This document shows positions 42,901-50,556 of a stretch of 64,000 nt of DNA, piece after piece. The stretch lies in the NCBI RefSeq assembly GCF_012273515.2, contig NZ_CP050975.2, forward strand, positions 6,386,001-6,450,000. Direction: 5' to 3'. Each line of letters begins with the position of its first letter. Position 1 is the first letter of the stretch. Both the position numbers and the translations under genes were made by a program. This DNA comes from Streptomyces sp. RPA4-2. GTDB lineage: Bacteria > Actinomycetota > Actinomycetes > Streptomycetales > Streptomycetaceae. The notes beneath the pieces are model-generated. The model had not been told where the DNA came from. It did not search any database and was given only the letters and a program-made list of their open reading frames with translations.

Positions 42901-43665
42901 CCGGGGGGGCTGGTCGCGGAGTACGGTCCGGATCAGCTCGTACCGCCCTCGCTGCCCGCCGAGGGAGAGGAGCTGCCGGAGGACCCTGAGCACCCGCGCA
43001 ACCAGCCCCGGCAGTTCCACCGCGCGGAGCAGGAGCGACGGCTCAAGTCGGCCGAGCGGGCCTACCAGCAGCTGGGGAAGGTCAACCCGCTCGCCCTGGA
43101 GGAGTTCGCCGCGCTGGAGGAGCGTCACAAGTTCCTCAGCGAGCAGCTGGAGGACCTGAAGAAGACGCGTACCGATCTCCTCCAGGTGGTGAAGGAGGTC
43201 GACGAACGGGTCGAACAGGTCTTCACGGAGGCATACCGGGACACCGCACGGGAGTTCGAAGGTGTCTTCAGCCGGCTGTTCCCGGGGGGTGACGGGCGGC
43301 TGATCCTGACCGATCCCGACAACATGCTCACCACGGGTGTGGATGTCGAGGCACGGCCCCCGGGCAAGAAGGTGAAGCGGCTGTCCCTGCTCTCCGGTGG
43401 GGAGAGGTCCCTCACGGCCGTCGCGCTCCTGGTGTCGATCTTCAAGGCCCGGCCCAGCCCGTTCTACGTGATGGACGAGGTCGAGGCGGCGCTCGACGAC
43501 ACCAATCTGCAGCGGCTGATCCGGATCATGCAGGAGCTCCAGGAGGCCTCGCAGCTGATCGTGATCACGCATCAGAAGCGCACGATGGAGGTCGCCGACG
43601 CGCTGTACGGCGTCTCCATGCAGGGCGACGGTGTGTCGAAGGTCATCAGCCAGCGGCTCCGTTAG
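39958..43665 (+). CDS. smc: chromosome segregation protein SMC
   Basis: Structural-maintenance-of-chromosomes ATPase of 1235 residues, core of condensin with ScpA/ScpB. Walker A G-P-N-G-S-G-K-S-N is at about 31-39; Q-loop and head follow. Two long antiparallel coiled coils flank the hinge at about 505-670. The C-terminal signature L-S-G-G-E-R-S is near 1145 with Walker B Y-V-M-D-E-V-E-A-A-L-D near 1170. About residues 575-640 form a G/D/P/H-rich insert inside the hinge, not expected of the folded core. GTG 39958 is preferred; the open frame extends 180 bases upstream past a terminator. In Streptomyces SMC is important during sporulation septation. Confidence 0.96.
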   Translation: MHLKALTLRGFKSFASATTLRFEPGITCVVGPNGSGKSNVVDALSWVMGEQGAKSLRGGKMEDVIFAGTTGRPPLGRAEVSLTIDNSDGALPIEYAEVTITRIMFRNGGSEYQINGDTCRLLDIQELLSDSGIGREMHVIVGQGQLDSVLHADPMGRRAFIEEAAGVLKHRKRKEKALRKLDAMRANLARVQDLTDELRRQLKPLGRQAAVARRAAVIQADLRDARLRLLADDLVRLRQALQTEIADEAALKERKDAAEADLKKALQREALLEEEVRRLTPRLQRAQQTWYELSQLAERVRGTISLADARVKSATSAPPEERRGRDPEDMEREAARIREQEAELEAALEAAEHALEDTVAHRAELERELAVEERRLKDVARAIADRREGLARLNGQVNAARSRAASAQSEIDRLAAARDEAQERAVTAQEEYEQLKAEVDGLDAGDTELTERHEEARRALADAESALTEAREAATAAERRRAATQARHEALALGLRRKDGTGALLGAKDRLAGLLGPAAELLSVTPGYEVALAAAFGTAADAIAVTTPASAAEAIRLLRKQDAGRAALLLAGAPEEPAAPRNGDGVTAGGTGRRDAHTGEPGGGDRAWSHSDIRQPARDHGDGGETAGTLPAHPTGPPYAADLVRGPAELMPAVRRLLRGIVVVGTLEDAEDLVYARPGLSAVTAEGDLLGAHFAHGGSAGAPSLLEVQASVDEAAAELEELAVRCEDLGEAQHRAVERRKERAALVEELGERRRAAEREKSSVAQQLGRLAGQARGAAGEAERSTAAAARAQEALDRAVEEAEVLAERLAVAEEMPVEEEPDTAVRDRLAADGANARQTEMEARLQVRTHEERVKGLAGRADGLDRAARAEREARARAEQRRARLRHEAAVAEAVASGARQLLAHVEVSLGRAEEERGAAENARTHQEQALGAVRGEGRDLKAELDKLTDSVHRGEVLGAEKRMRMEQLEMKALEELGVEPGGLVAEYGPDQLVPPSLPAEGEELPEDPEHPRNQPRQFHRAEQERRLKSAERAYQQLGKVNPLALEEFAALEERHKFLSEQLEDLKKTRTDLLQVVKEVDERVEQVFTEAYRDTAREFEGVFSRLFPGGDGRLILTDPDNMLTTGVDVEARPPGKKVKRLSLLSGGERSLTAVALLVSIFKARPSPFYVMDEVEAALDDTNLQRLIRIMQELQEASQLIVITHQKRTMEVADALYGVSMQGDGVSKVISQRLR

Positions 43666-43752
43666 CCGGCGGGCTCCACCGGGCCGGTGAAGCCGCAGCG
43701 GGCGGAGTGCCTCCGGTTTCTCGGGGTATCCGAACCACGTCAGCCTCAAGCA

Positions 43753-43839
43753 TTCAAGACTTGAACACGATGGCCTCACCGGAGTGGGGAAAAGTCACAG
43801 CAGTCTGATTATTAACTTCGATACTTGAAGGCATAGTCT
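43753..43839 (+). promoter_or_regulatory. glcP promoter region
   Basis: TTAACT (43812-43817), 16 bases, then TAGTCT (43834-43839) is a likely promoter, with a leader of about 115 bases. Upstream is a perfect odd dyad TTCAAG-A-CTTGAA at 43753-43765. A half-site CTTGAAG occurs again at 43824-43830, inside the spacer, so a repressor bound there could block transcription. Confidence 0.5.
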
Positions 43840-43959
43840 CTGCAGCGTTGCTTTTACCTTCAGGTGGTGTGTGGCGTGAAGCTGTGTGCCACGGGAACCA
43901 CCGCTGAAGGGCTTGCCCCCACACCCCGGCAGCGAGGCCGGTGGCCCGAGGAGTTACAC

Positions 43960-45378
43960 GTGACCAGCACTGCGCAGGCACCCACATCAGGAGCCGGGAC
44001 GGCTCACCCCGAACATCTCGGGCACGTCATCTTCATCGCGGCGGCGGCCGCGATGGGCGGCTTCCTGTTCGGTTACGACAGCGCCGTGATCAACGGTGCC
44101 GTCGAAGCGATCCGCGGCCGCTACGACGTCGGTTCCGCGGCCCTGGCGCAGGTCATCGCCATCGCACTGATCGGCTGCGCCGTCGGCGCGGCGACCGCGG
44201 GCCGGATAGCCGACCGCATCGGCCGGATCCGCTGTATGCAGATCTCCGCCGTCCTCTTCACGGTCAGCGCCGTCGGTTCCGCGCTTCCGTTCGCGCTGTG
44301 GGACCTCGCCCTGTGGCGCATCATCGGAGGATTCGCCATCGGCATGGCCTCCGTCATCGGCCCCGCCTACATCGCCGAGGTCTCCCCGGCCGCCTACCGC
44401 GGCCGGCTCGGGTCCTTCCAGCAGGCCGCGATCGTCATCGGCATCGCCATCTCGCAGCTGGTCAACTGGGGCATCCTGAACGCCGCGGGCGGCGACCAGC
44501 GCGGCAAGCTCATGGGGCTCGAGGCCTGGCAGGTCATGCTCGGCGTCATGGTCGTCCCGGCCGTCCTGTACGGCCTGCTGTCCTTCGCGATCCCCGAGTC
44601 GCCGCGCTTCCTGATCTCCGTGGGCAGGCACGACCGCGCCCATGAGGTGCTCAAGGAGGTCGAGGGCGACAAGATCGACCTCAACGCCCGGGTCGCCGAG
44701 ATCGAGCACGCCATGAAGAGCGAGCACAAGTCGAGTTTCAAGGACCTGCTCGGCGGCGGCTTCTTCTTCAAGCCGATCGTCTGGGTCGGCATCGGTCTCT
44801 CGGTCTTCCAGCAGTTCGTCGGCATCAACGTCGCGTTCTACTACTCCTCGACGCTGTGGCAGTCGGTCGGCGTCGACCCCTCGCAGTCGTTCTTCTACTC
44901 GTTCACCACGTCGATCATCAACATCATCGGCACCGTGATCGCGATGATCTTCGTCGACCGGGTCGGCCGTAAGCCGCTCGCGCTCATCGGCTCCGTGGGC
45001 ATGGTCATCGGTCTCGGCCTCGAAGCGTGGGCGTTCTCCTACGACCTGGTGGGCGGCAAGCTGCCGGCCACCCAGGGCTGGGTCGCCCTGATCGCCGCGC
45101 ACGTCTTCGTCCTCTTCTTCGCCCTCTCCTGGGGTGTCGTGGTCTGGGTCTTCCTCGGTGAGATGTTCCCGAACCGGATCCGTGCCGCCGCCCTCGGCGT
45201 GGCCGCCTCCGCGCAGTGGATCGCCAACTGGGCCATCACCGCGAGCTTCCCGTCGCTGGCCGACTGGAACCTCTCCGTGACCTACGTGATCTACACGGTC
45301 TTCGCCGCGCTCTCCATCCCCTTCGTGCTCAAGTACGTAAAGGAGACCAAGGGCAAGGCCCTGGAGGAAATGGGCTAG
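43960..45378 (+). CDS. glcP: glucose permease GlcP (MFS sugar:H+ symporter)
   Basis: Major-facilitator sugar porter of 472 residues with 12 predicted membrane helices. Signatures: G-R-I-A-D-R-I-G-R after helix 2, P-E-S-P-R-F-L after helix 6, Q-Q-F-V-G-I-N in helix 7, and D-R-V-G-R-K-P after helix 8. Length and sequence match S. coelicolor GlcP, the main glucose importer, as I remember it. GTG 43960 has CGAGGAG upstream; a longer start at 43864 is possible but lacks a site. Expression is known to be glucose-inducible in Streptomyces. Confidence 0.95.
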   Translation: MTSTAQAPTSGAGTAHPEHLGHVIFIAAAAAMGGFLFGYDSAVINGAVEAIRGRYDVGSAALAQVIAIALIGCAVGAATAGRIADRIGRIRCMQISAVLFTVSAVGSALPFALWDLALWRIIGGFAIGMASVIGPAYIAEVSPAAYRGRLGSFQQAAIVIGIAISQLVNWGILNAAGGDQRGKLMGLEAWQVMLGVMVVPAVLYGLLSFAIPESPRFLISVGRHDRAHEVLKEVEGDKIDLNARVAEIEHAMKSEHKSSFKDLLGGGFFFKPIVWVGIGLSVFQQFVGINVAFYYSSTLWQSVGVDPSQSFFYSFTTSIINIIGTVIAMIFVDRVGRKPLALIGSVGMVIGLGLEAWAFSYDLVGGKLPATQGWVALIAAHVFVLFFALSWGVVVWVFLGEMFPNRIRAAALGVAASAQWIANWAITASFPSLADWNLSVTYVIYTVFAALSIPFVLKYVKETKGKALEEMG

Positions 45379-45448
45379 GCCCGCACCCCCCGACTCGGGG
45401 AGAAGGGCCAAGTCCCCGCTGCCCCTCTCCTCGTACTCGTGAGAGACG

Positions 45449-46441
45449 TCATGCCCCGGCTCGGCCTTCCAGGTCCCTGAGCCGGGGCATCACGTCTTCG
45501 CAGAACAGGCGCAGGCTGCGCCAGCCCTCCTCGACGGGCATGCCACCGGACAGCGGATGGAGCACATGGTGGTCGAGGCCCTGGGCCACACACGCCTCGG
45601 GCGTCAGGACGCGGTACACGCCCTCGGCGCGCAGCTCCTCGACCGTGGTGGCCGCCGACTTCACCGCCGAGCGGATGTCACCGGACTGCCAGGAGGCGTA
45701 CGTGCGTGCCTCGTGCAGGAAGTGCCGCCCGTACGCGGCCCACGTCCGGTCCGGGTCCTCGGCGATGTGCAGCAGCGGGGTCTCGGCGGCGGGCATCATG
45801 GTCCAGCCCTCGGTACCGTACTCGGTCAGCCGCTCCTTGTAGTACGCCTCCAGGTCGGGAAGATGCGCGCTGGGGAAGAACGGCAGCCCTAGCCGGGCGG
45901 CGCGACGGGCGGCGGCCCGGGAGGATCCGCCCACCAGCAGCAGTGGATGCGGATCCGAGAACGGGCGCGGGGTGACCCGTACCGTCCGGCCCCGGTAGGT
46001 GAACTCCTCGCCGGTCCACGCCTTCAGCACCGTCTCCAGCACCTCGTCCTGGAGCCGGCCGCGCCGCTTCCAGTCGACGTCGAACAGGGCGTACTCCTCC
46101 GGCCGGTAACCGATGCCCGCCACCGTCACCAGACGCCCGCCGCTGAGCAGATCGAGCACGGCGACGTCCTCGGCGAGCCGCAGGGGGTCGTGCAGCGGGC
46201 CGATGATCGCCGAGACGGTGACCGCCAGGTGCCGGGTCGCGCCGAAGACCGCGCCCGCGAAGGTGAACGGCGAGGGCAGCCAGTTGTTGGCGACGCCGTG
46301 ATGTTCCTCGGTCTGCACGGTGGTGACGCCGTGGTCGTCGGCGTAGGCGGACATCTCGACCGCGGCCCGGTAGCGGGCGCTCAGTGACGCGGGGGTCGCG
46401 TCCGGGTCGACGAGGTTGAAGCGCACGACCGTCACGGGCAT
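45449..46441 (-). CDS. LLM-class flavin-dependent oxidoreductase
   Basis: A 330-residue protein of the luciferase-like monooxygenase superfamily (TIM barrel binding FMNH2 or F420). Features: Q-T-E-E-H-H-G-V near 43-50, L-H-D-P-L-R-L-A-E-D-V-A-V-L-D near 83-97, L-S-G-G-R near 99-103, G-I-G-Y-R-P-E near 109-115, and L-V-G-G-S-S near 168-173. No residues identify the substrate. The presence of the CofC gene at 13.4 kb shows the organism can make F420, so either cofactor is possible. ATG 46441. Same strand as the permease upstream, 47 bases away, so perhaps co-transcribed. Confidence 0.9.
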   Translation of the reverse strand: MPVTVVRFNLVDPDATPASLSARYRAAVEMSAYADDHGVTTVQTEEHHGVANNWLPSPFTFAGAVFGATRHLAVTVSAIIGPLHDPLRLAEDVAVLDLLSGGRLVTVAGIGYRPEEYALFDVDWKRRGRLQDEVLETVLKAWTGEEFTYRGRTVRVTPRPFSDPHPLLLVGGSSRAAARRAARLGLPFFPSAHLPDLEAYYKERLTEYGTEGWTMMPAAETPLLHIAEDPDRTWAAYGRHFLHEARTYASWQSGDIRSAVKSAATTVEELRAEGVYRVLTPEACVAQGLDHHVLHPLSGGMPVEEGWRSLRLFCEDVMPRLRDLEGRAGA

Positions 46442-46488
46442 GGGGAGCCCCCCTTCGTGTGTGGAGGGGGACGGTAACTGACGGAGCG

Positions 46489-47931
46489 TCAGACAGCCAT
46501 AGTCGCGGGCTCCTCGGCGGGTTCCGCCCCGGGGGCCACCGGGGGTTTCGGCAGGACGGCGTAGAGGAGGAAGGAGGTCACCATCGTCGCCGCCCAGCCG
46601 AGGCCGTACGCGCCGACCGGATTACCCGTCGCCAGCGGGCCCGTGAACCAGTCGGACGTGGTGAACAGCAGTCCGCAGCCGAGGCCGATCGCCCACGCCG
46701 TGACCGCGGCCGGGCTGAAGCCGCCCCGGTACCAGTAGGCGCTGGTGCGCGTGGTGTCGAGCAGGGCCCCGGCGTCGTACGCCGGGCGGCGCAGCATGTC
46801 CGCGCCGAAGACACCGGCCCAGGCCGAGAACGTGACCGCGAGCAGGGTCAGGAACGCGAGGAACGAGCCGATGAAGGAGGGCGCGACCAGCATCAGGACG
46901 CCACCGAGGAGCAGCGAGACGACGGCGTTGACCGCGACCGCCCAGGGGCGCGGCAGCCTCACGCCGAGGCTCTGCGCGGTGAAGCCCGCCGAGTACATCG
47001 ACATGGCGTTGATCAGCACCATGCCGACCAGCGCGATGAGCAGGTAGGGCACCGCCATCCACAGCGGCAGGACGGCGCCGAGGAACGAGACCGGGTCGGT
47101 GGCCGAGGCCAGGTCCGGCGTGGCGACCGCCATGACCGCGCCCATCAGGGTCAGCGGGACCACGACGACGACGGCGCCGCCGAGCGAGCAGCACACGATC
47201 GCCGCGGACGAGGCCCCGCGCGGCAGATAGCGCGTGAAGTCCGGAGCCGAGGGCGCCCAGCTGATCCCGCCCGCCGCGATCAGCCCGATGCCCGTGATCA
47301 TCAGGTGAGTCGGCCCCGCCGGCCCCCGCAGGACCTCGGCCCAGTCCGTCCTGGCGGCCAGGCGGCCGAGGACGAGCAGGGAGAAGGCGGCGAAGAGGCA
47401 GGCCGCCCACCTGTTGCACCGGTGCACGGCGTTGATGCCGAAGCCGGAGATCGCGAACGTCGCGGCCACGAAGAGCAGCAGGGTCACGAGGATCAGGAAC
47501 GTGTTGCTCCTGATGCCGAAGACGATGTCCAGGACGGTCAGCAGGGCGTAGGCGCCGGTCACCGCGTTGATCGTCTCCCAGCCCCAGCGCGATACCCAGA
47601 TCAGCGAGCCGGGCAGGAGGTTCCCGCGCTGGCCGAAGACGGCACGGGACAGGGCCATGCCGGGCGCGCCGCCCCGCTTGCCCGCGATGCCGATCAGCCC
47701 GACCAGGCCGTACGACACGGTCGGCGCCACGGTGGCGACCACCAGGCTCTGCCAGAGAGCGAGTCCGTACGACACGGCCAGCGTGGCGCCCATGGTCAGC
47801 AGCAGGACGGTGATGTTGGCCGCCACCCAGGTGGGGAAGAGGTCGCGGGTTCTCGCATGCCGCCCGGAGTTCGGCACGGGCTCGATGCCACGCGTTTCGA
47901 GGGCGCCATCGGAGGGCTCGGCGGTGCTCAT
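46489..47931 (-). CDS. purine-cytosine permease family transporter
   Basis: NCS1/PurP-type transporter of 480 residues, 12 predicted membrane helices. Family marks: F-P-T-W-V-A-A-N near 32-39, G-A-T-L-A-V-S-Y, and F-G-Q-R-G-N-L-L-P near 98-106, then W-A-P-S-A-P-D-F-T-R-Y-L-P near 225-237. It probably imports cytosine, purines, allantoin or a related heterocycle. ATG 47931 is preferred to TTG 47937. The very short region to ftsY is AT-rich (TAATCTATGATC). The LLM oxidoreductase just downstream could act on the imported compound. Confidence 0.9.
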   Translation of the reverse strand: MSTAEPSDGALETRGIEPVPNSGRHARTRDLFPTWVAANITVLLLTMGATLAVSYGLALWQSLVVATVAPTVSYGLVGLIGIAGKRGGAPGMALSRAVFGQRGNLLPGSLIWVSRWGWETINAVTGAYALLTVLDIVFGIRSNTFLILVTLLLFVAATFAISGFGINAVHRCNRWAACLFAAFSLLVLGRLAARTDWAEVLRGPAGPTHLMITGIGLIAAGGISWAPSAPDFTRYLPRGASSAAIVCCSLGGAVVVVVPLTLMGAVMAVATPDLASATDPVSFLGAVLPLWMAVPYLLIALVGMVLINAMSMYSAGFTAQSLGVRLPRPWAVAVNAVVSLLLGGVLMLVAPSFIGSFLAFLTLLAVTFSAWAGVFGADMLRRPAYDAGALLDTTRTSAYWYRGGFSPAAVTAWAIGLGCGLLFTTSDWFTGPLATGNPVGAYGLGWAATMVTSFLLYAVLPKPPVAPGAEPAEEPATMAV

Positions 47932-48062
47932 GGGCAATGATCATAGATTATGTCGGTTTGTCGCCTTTCCTGTGTTCCCGCGCTCCCCCATGAGGTCACG
48001 GATTCCCTCCCCGGCAAGGGAATCTCCCTCCCCGGGGAGCGATGACTGATACTGGGGGCGTT

Positions 48063-49274
48063 ATGGAAACCGTCATCCTTGCTGTAGTCATCGCCGTGGT
48101 CGTGATCGGCGCACTCGGCGGGCTCGTCATCGGCAGTCGCCGCAAGAAGCCGCTGCCCCCGGCGCCCCCCACCACGCCCGACATCACCGCCCCTCCGGCC
48201 GAGCCGCACGTCGGCGACGAGGCCGAGACCCCGCGCGACGAAGCGCGCCGGACGATAGAGGAGGTGGACCTTCCGGACGGCTCGTCGCCGTCCGGCGTCG
48301 CCGTCGAGGAACCCGCGCCCGTCATCGAGGCGCCCGCGATCGAGATCCCGGAGCCCACCGCCGGACGCCTGGTGCGGCTGCGCGGCAGGCTCTCCCGCTC
48401 GCAGAACGCGCTCGGCAAGGGGCTGCTCACGCTCCTCTCGCGCGAGCACCTCGACGAGGACACCTGGGAGGAGATCGAGGACACGCTCCTGACCGCGGAC
48501 GTCGGCGTGCAGCCCACCCAGGACCTGGTCGAGCGGCTGCGTGAGCGCGTGAAGGTGCTCGGCACCCGCACGCCCGTCGAACTGCGCTCGCTGCTGCGCG
48601 AGGAACTCCTGCAGATCCTCGTCCCCGAGTTCGACCGGACGGTCAGGACCGACTCGAACCTCGACACCCCGGGCATCGTGATGGTCGTCGGTGTCAACGG
48701 CACCGGGAAGACCACCACCACCGGCAAGCTCGCCCGCGTGCTCGTCGCCGACGGCAAGAACGTGGTGCTCGGCGCCGCCGACACCTTCCGTGCCGCCGCC
48801 GCCGACCAGTTGCAGACCTGGGGCGAGCGCGTAGGCGCCCGCACCGTGCGCGGCCCCGAGGGCGGCGACCCCGCCTCGATCGCCTTCGACGCGGTCAAGG
48901 AGGGCATCGAGGAGGGCGCGGACGTCGTCCTCATCGACACCGCCGGGCGCCTGCACACCAAGACCGGCCTCATGGACGAGCTCGGCAAGGTCAAGCGTGT
49001 CGTCGAGAAGCACGCGCCGCTCGACGAGGTGCTGCTCGTCCTCGACGCCACGACGGGCCAGAACGGTCTCATCCAGGCGCGGGTCTTCGCCGAGGTCGTC
49101 GACATCACCGGCATCGTGCTGACCAAGTTGGACGGCACCGCCAAGGGCGGCATCGTGATCGCGGTCCAGCGCGAGCTGGGCGTGCCGGTCAAGCTGGTGG
49201 GTCTGGGCGAGGGCGCGGACGACCTGGCCCCGTTCGAGCCCGAGGCGTTCGTGGACGCGCTCATTGGCGAGTGA
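48063..49274 (+). CDS. ftsY: signal recognition particle receptor FtsY
   Basis: SRP receptor GTPase of 403 residues. The N-terminal membrane helix is residues 1-20 (M-E-T-V-I-L-A-V-V-I-A-V-V-V-I-G). An acidic A domain with E-A-P-A-I-E-I follows to about 95, then the NG domain: G1 G-V-N-G-T-G-K-T (210-217), G3 D-T-A-G-R near 298, G4 T-K-L-D near 358. It docks ribosome-SRP complexes to the membrane; its partner Ffh is encoded 7.5 kb away. ATG 48063 is preferred over ATG 48042. Confidence 0.97.
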   Translation: METVILAVVIAVVVIGALGGLVIGSRRKKPLPPAPPTTPDITAPPAEPHVGDEAETPRDEARRTIEEVDLPDGSSPSGVAVEEPAPVIEAPAIEIPEPTAGRLVRLRGRLSRSQNALGKGLLTLLSREHLDEDTWEEIEDTLLTADVGVQPTQDLVERLRERVKVLGTRTPVELRSLLREELLQILVPEFDRTVRTDSNLDTPGIVMVVGVNGTGKTTTTGKLARVLVADGKNVVLGAADTFRAAAADQLQTWGERVGARTVRGPEGGDPASIAFDAVKEGIEEGADVVLIDTAGRLHTKTGLMDELGKVKRVVEKHAPLDEVLLVLDATTGQNGLIQARVFAEVVDITGIVLTKLDGTAKGGIVIAVQRELGVPVKLVGLGEGADDLAPFEPEAFVDALIGE

Positions 49275-49295
49275 TCCCGGCTTAGGCGCACACGA

Positions 49296-49333
49296 AAGCG
49301 CCCGTTCCCTCGGTGCGAGGGGAACGGGCGCTT
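49296..49333 (+). terminator. ftsY terminator
   Basis: A 16-bp stem with one bulge (AAGCGCCCGTTCCCTC / GAGGGGAACGGGCGCTT), 5-base loop. Convergent to the prim-pol gene. Confidence 0.85.
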
Positions 49334-49397
49334 CGTCGTACCGGCGAACGGGCGGGTGTTCGTACCGGGGGAACGGGGCGCTTCGTCGTACCGGCGG
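49321..49397. repeat. direct repeats duplicating the terminator arm
   Basis: GGAACGGGCGCTTCGTCGTACCGGCG (right arm of the ftsY terminator, from 49321) recurs at about 49371 with one extra G, and a partial copy GAACGGGCG...TTCGTACCGG lies between them at about 49346. Local duplication of the terminator 3' arm. Confidence 0.75.
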
Positions 49398-49410
49398 GCG
49401 CCGGCCGTGG

Positions 49411-50073
49411 TTACGCGCGCGACCTGTGCGCCACGTACGCCAGCGTCCCCAGCAGCAGCCGTGCCTGCGGCGGCCTGGTCGCCGAGTCCAGCGCGGGGGA
49501 GCGCAGCCAGCGGACCGGGCCGAGGCCGGCGCGGTCGGAGGGCGGCGCCGTGACGAACGTACCGGGGCCCAGGCCGTGCAGGTCGAGGGACGCGTCGTCC
49601 CAGCCCATCCGGTAGAGCAGCTCGGGAAGTTCGGCCGCCGCGCCGGGGGCGACGAAGAAGTGGGCGCGGCCGTCCGGGGTGGCGGTCACGGGGCCCGTGG
49701 GCAGCCCCATCCGCTCCAGCCGGACCAGCGCGCGCCGTCCGGCGGGCTCGGCGACCTCGATCACGTCGAAGGCACGGCCGACCGGCAGCATCATCGCGGC
49801 ACCCGGGAACTCGGACCAGGCCTCGGACACCTCGTCGAGCGTCGCGCCCGCCGGGATCACCGGTGCGAAGTCCAGCGGATGCGCCCCCGGCACGGAGCAG
49901 CCGGCCCTTCCGCACGAACACGCCCCCGCGGCGGCCCGGGCGCCGGGAACCACGTCCCACCCCCACAGTCCGGTGAACTCGGCCACCGCGGTGCACTCCG
50001 ACGAGCGGCCGCGGCGGCGGGAGCCGGGCCGGATCTCGCGAATCCCCCGGCTGCTGCCGATCGTGAAGCCCAT
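49411..50073 (-). CDS. bifunctional DNA primase/polymerase N-terminal (prim-pol-like) protein
   Basis: A 220-residue protein resembling the prim-pol (AEP-like) domain found in plasmid and phage primases and in a stand-alone chromosomal form next to nsdA in Streptomyces. Features: W-G-W-D-V-V-P-G-A-R, a possible zinc cluster C-S-C-G-R-A-G-C (near 52-59), P-L-D-F-A-P-V-I near 66-73, F-D-V-I-E-V-A near 101-107, and T-P-D-G-R-A-H-F-F near 129-137. The catalytic triad of active AEPs is not clearly complete, so an inactive or regulatory role is possible. ATG 50073 with GGAGGGGG upstream. Divergent from nsdA. Confidence 0.85.
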   Translation of the reverse strand: MGFTIGSSRGIREIRPGSRRRGRSSECTAVAEFTGLWGWDVVPGARAAAGACSCGRAGCSVPGAHPLDFAPVIPAGATLDEVSEAWSEFPGAAMMLPVGRAFDVIEVAEPAGRRALVRLERMGLPTGPVTATPDGRAHFFVAPGAAAELPELLYRMGWDDASLDLHGLGPGTFVTAPPSDRAGLGPVRWLRSPALDSATRPPQARLLLGTLAYVAHRSRA

Positions 50074-50556
50074 GCCCCCTCCAACGGGTCCGACGCACCC
50101 ATGGTTACGACTCGGATGCGATCCGTCACTCACTGTGCCCGCGCCTGCGCCCATGTCTGCGCTCGTGTCTGTCCTCATGCCCCTGGATGCCGCGCGGCCC
50201 CGGCGGCGCGTGGGAGCGCTTCGAGGGTTGCGTTCTGCTCTGCGCGCCCCTGCGTGCACCGTTGCGCCCACTTCTGGCTGTCCTATGTCAAGTGAATCGC
50301 GTACTGGCGATCCGGAGTTCATTCGAAGGGGTGGCGAAAGGTGGCGTTTCACGGATCGCCATGGCTGGACGGGTGATCGTAGGATTACTTTGAGTGCACG
50401 AGTCCTGGAGACGAATGCACTCGTGGGTATGCCGGAGGCAACTCGGCTTCCCGTTCGAAGGGTGAGAACCACCGGACGTGCGGCCGTATTTACCGGCATT
50501 CTGATAGGGCTTGGCGCACGCAGCGTACAAGTGGTCTCAGGGATGGGGGCGTTCCA
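50074..50556. other. 483-bp divergent region before nsdA
   Basis: No gene is supported. GC falls towards the middle (about 50270-50540), suggesting promoters. An inverted repeat GAGTGCA-N17-TGCACTC is at 50392-50422. The nsdA leader ends GGGATGGGGGCG. No clear -35/-10 pair could be chosen. Confidence 0.45.
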
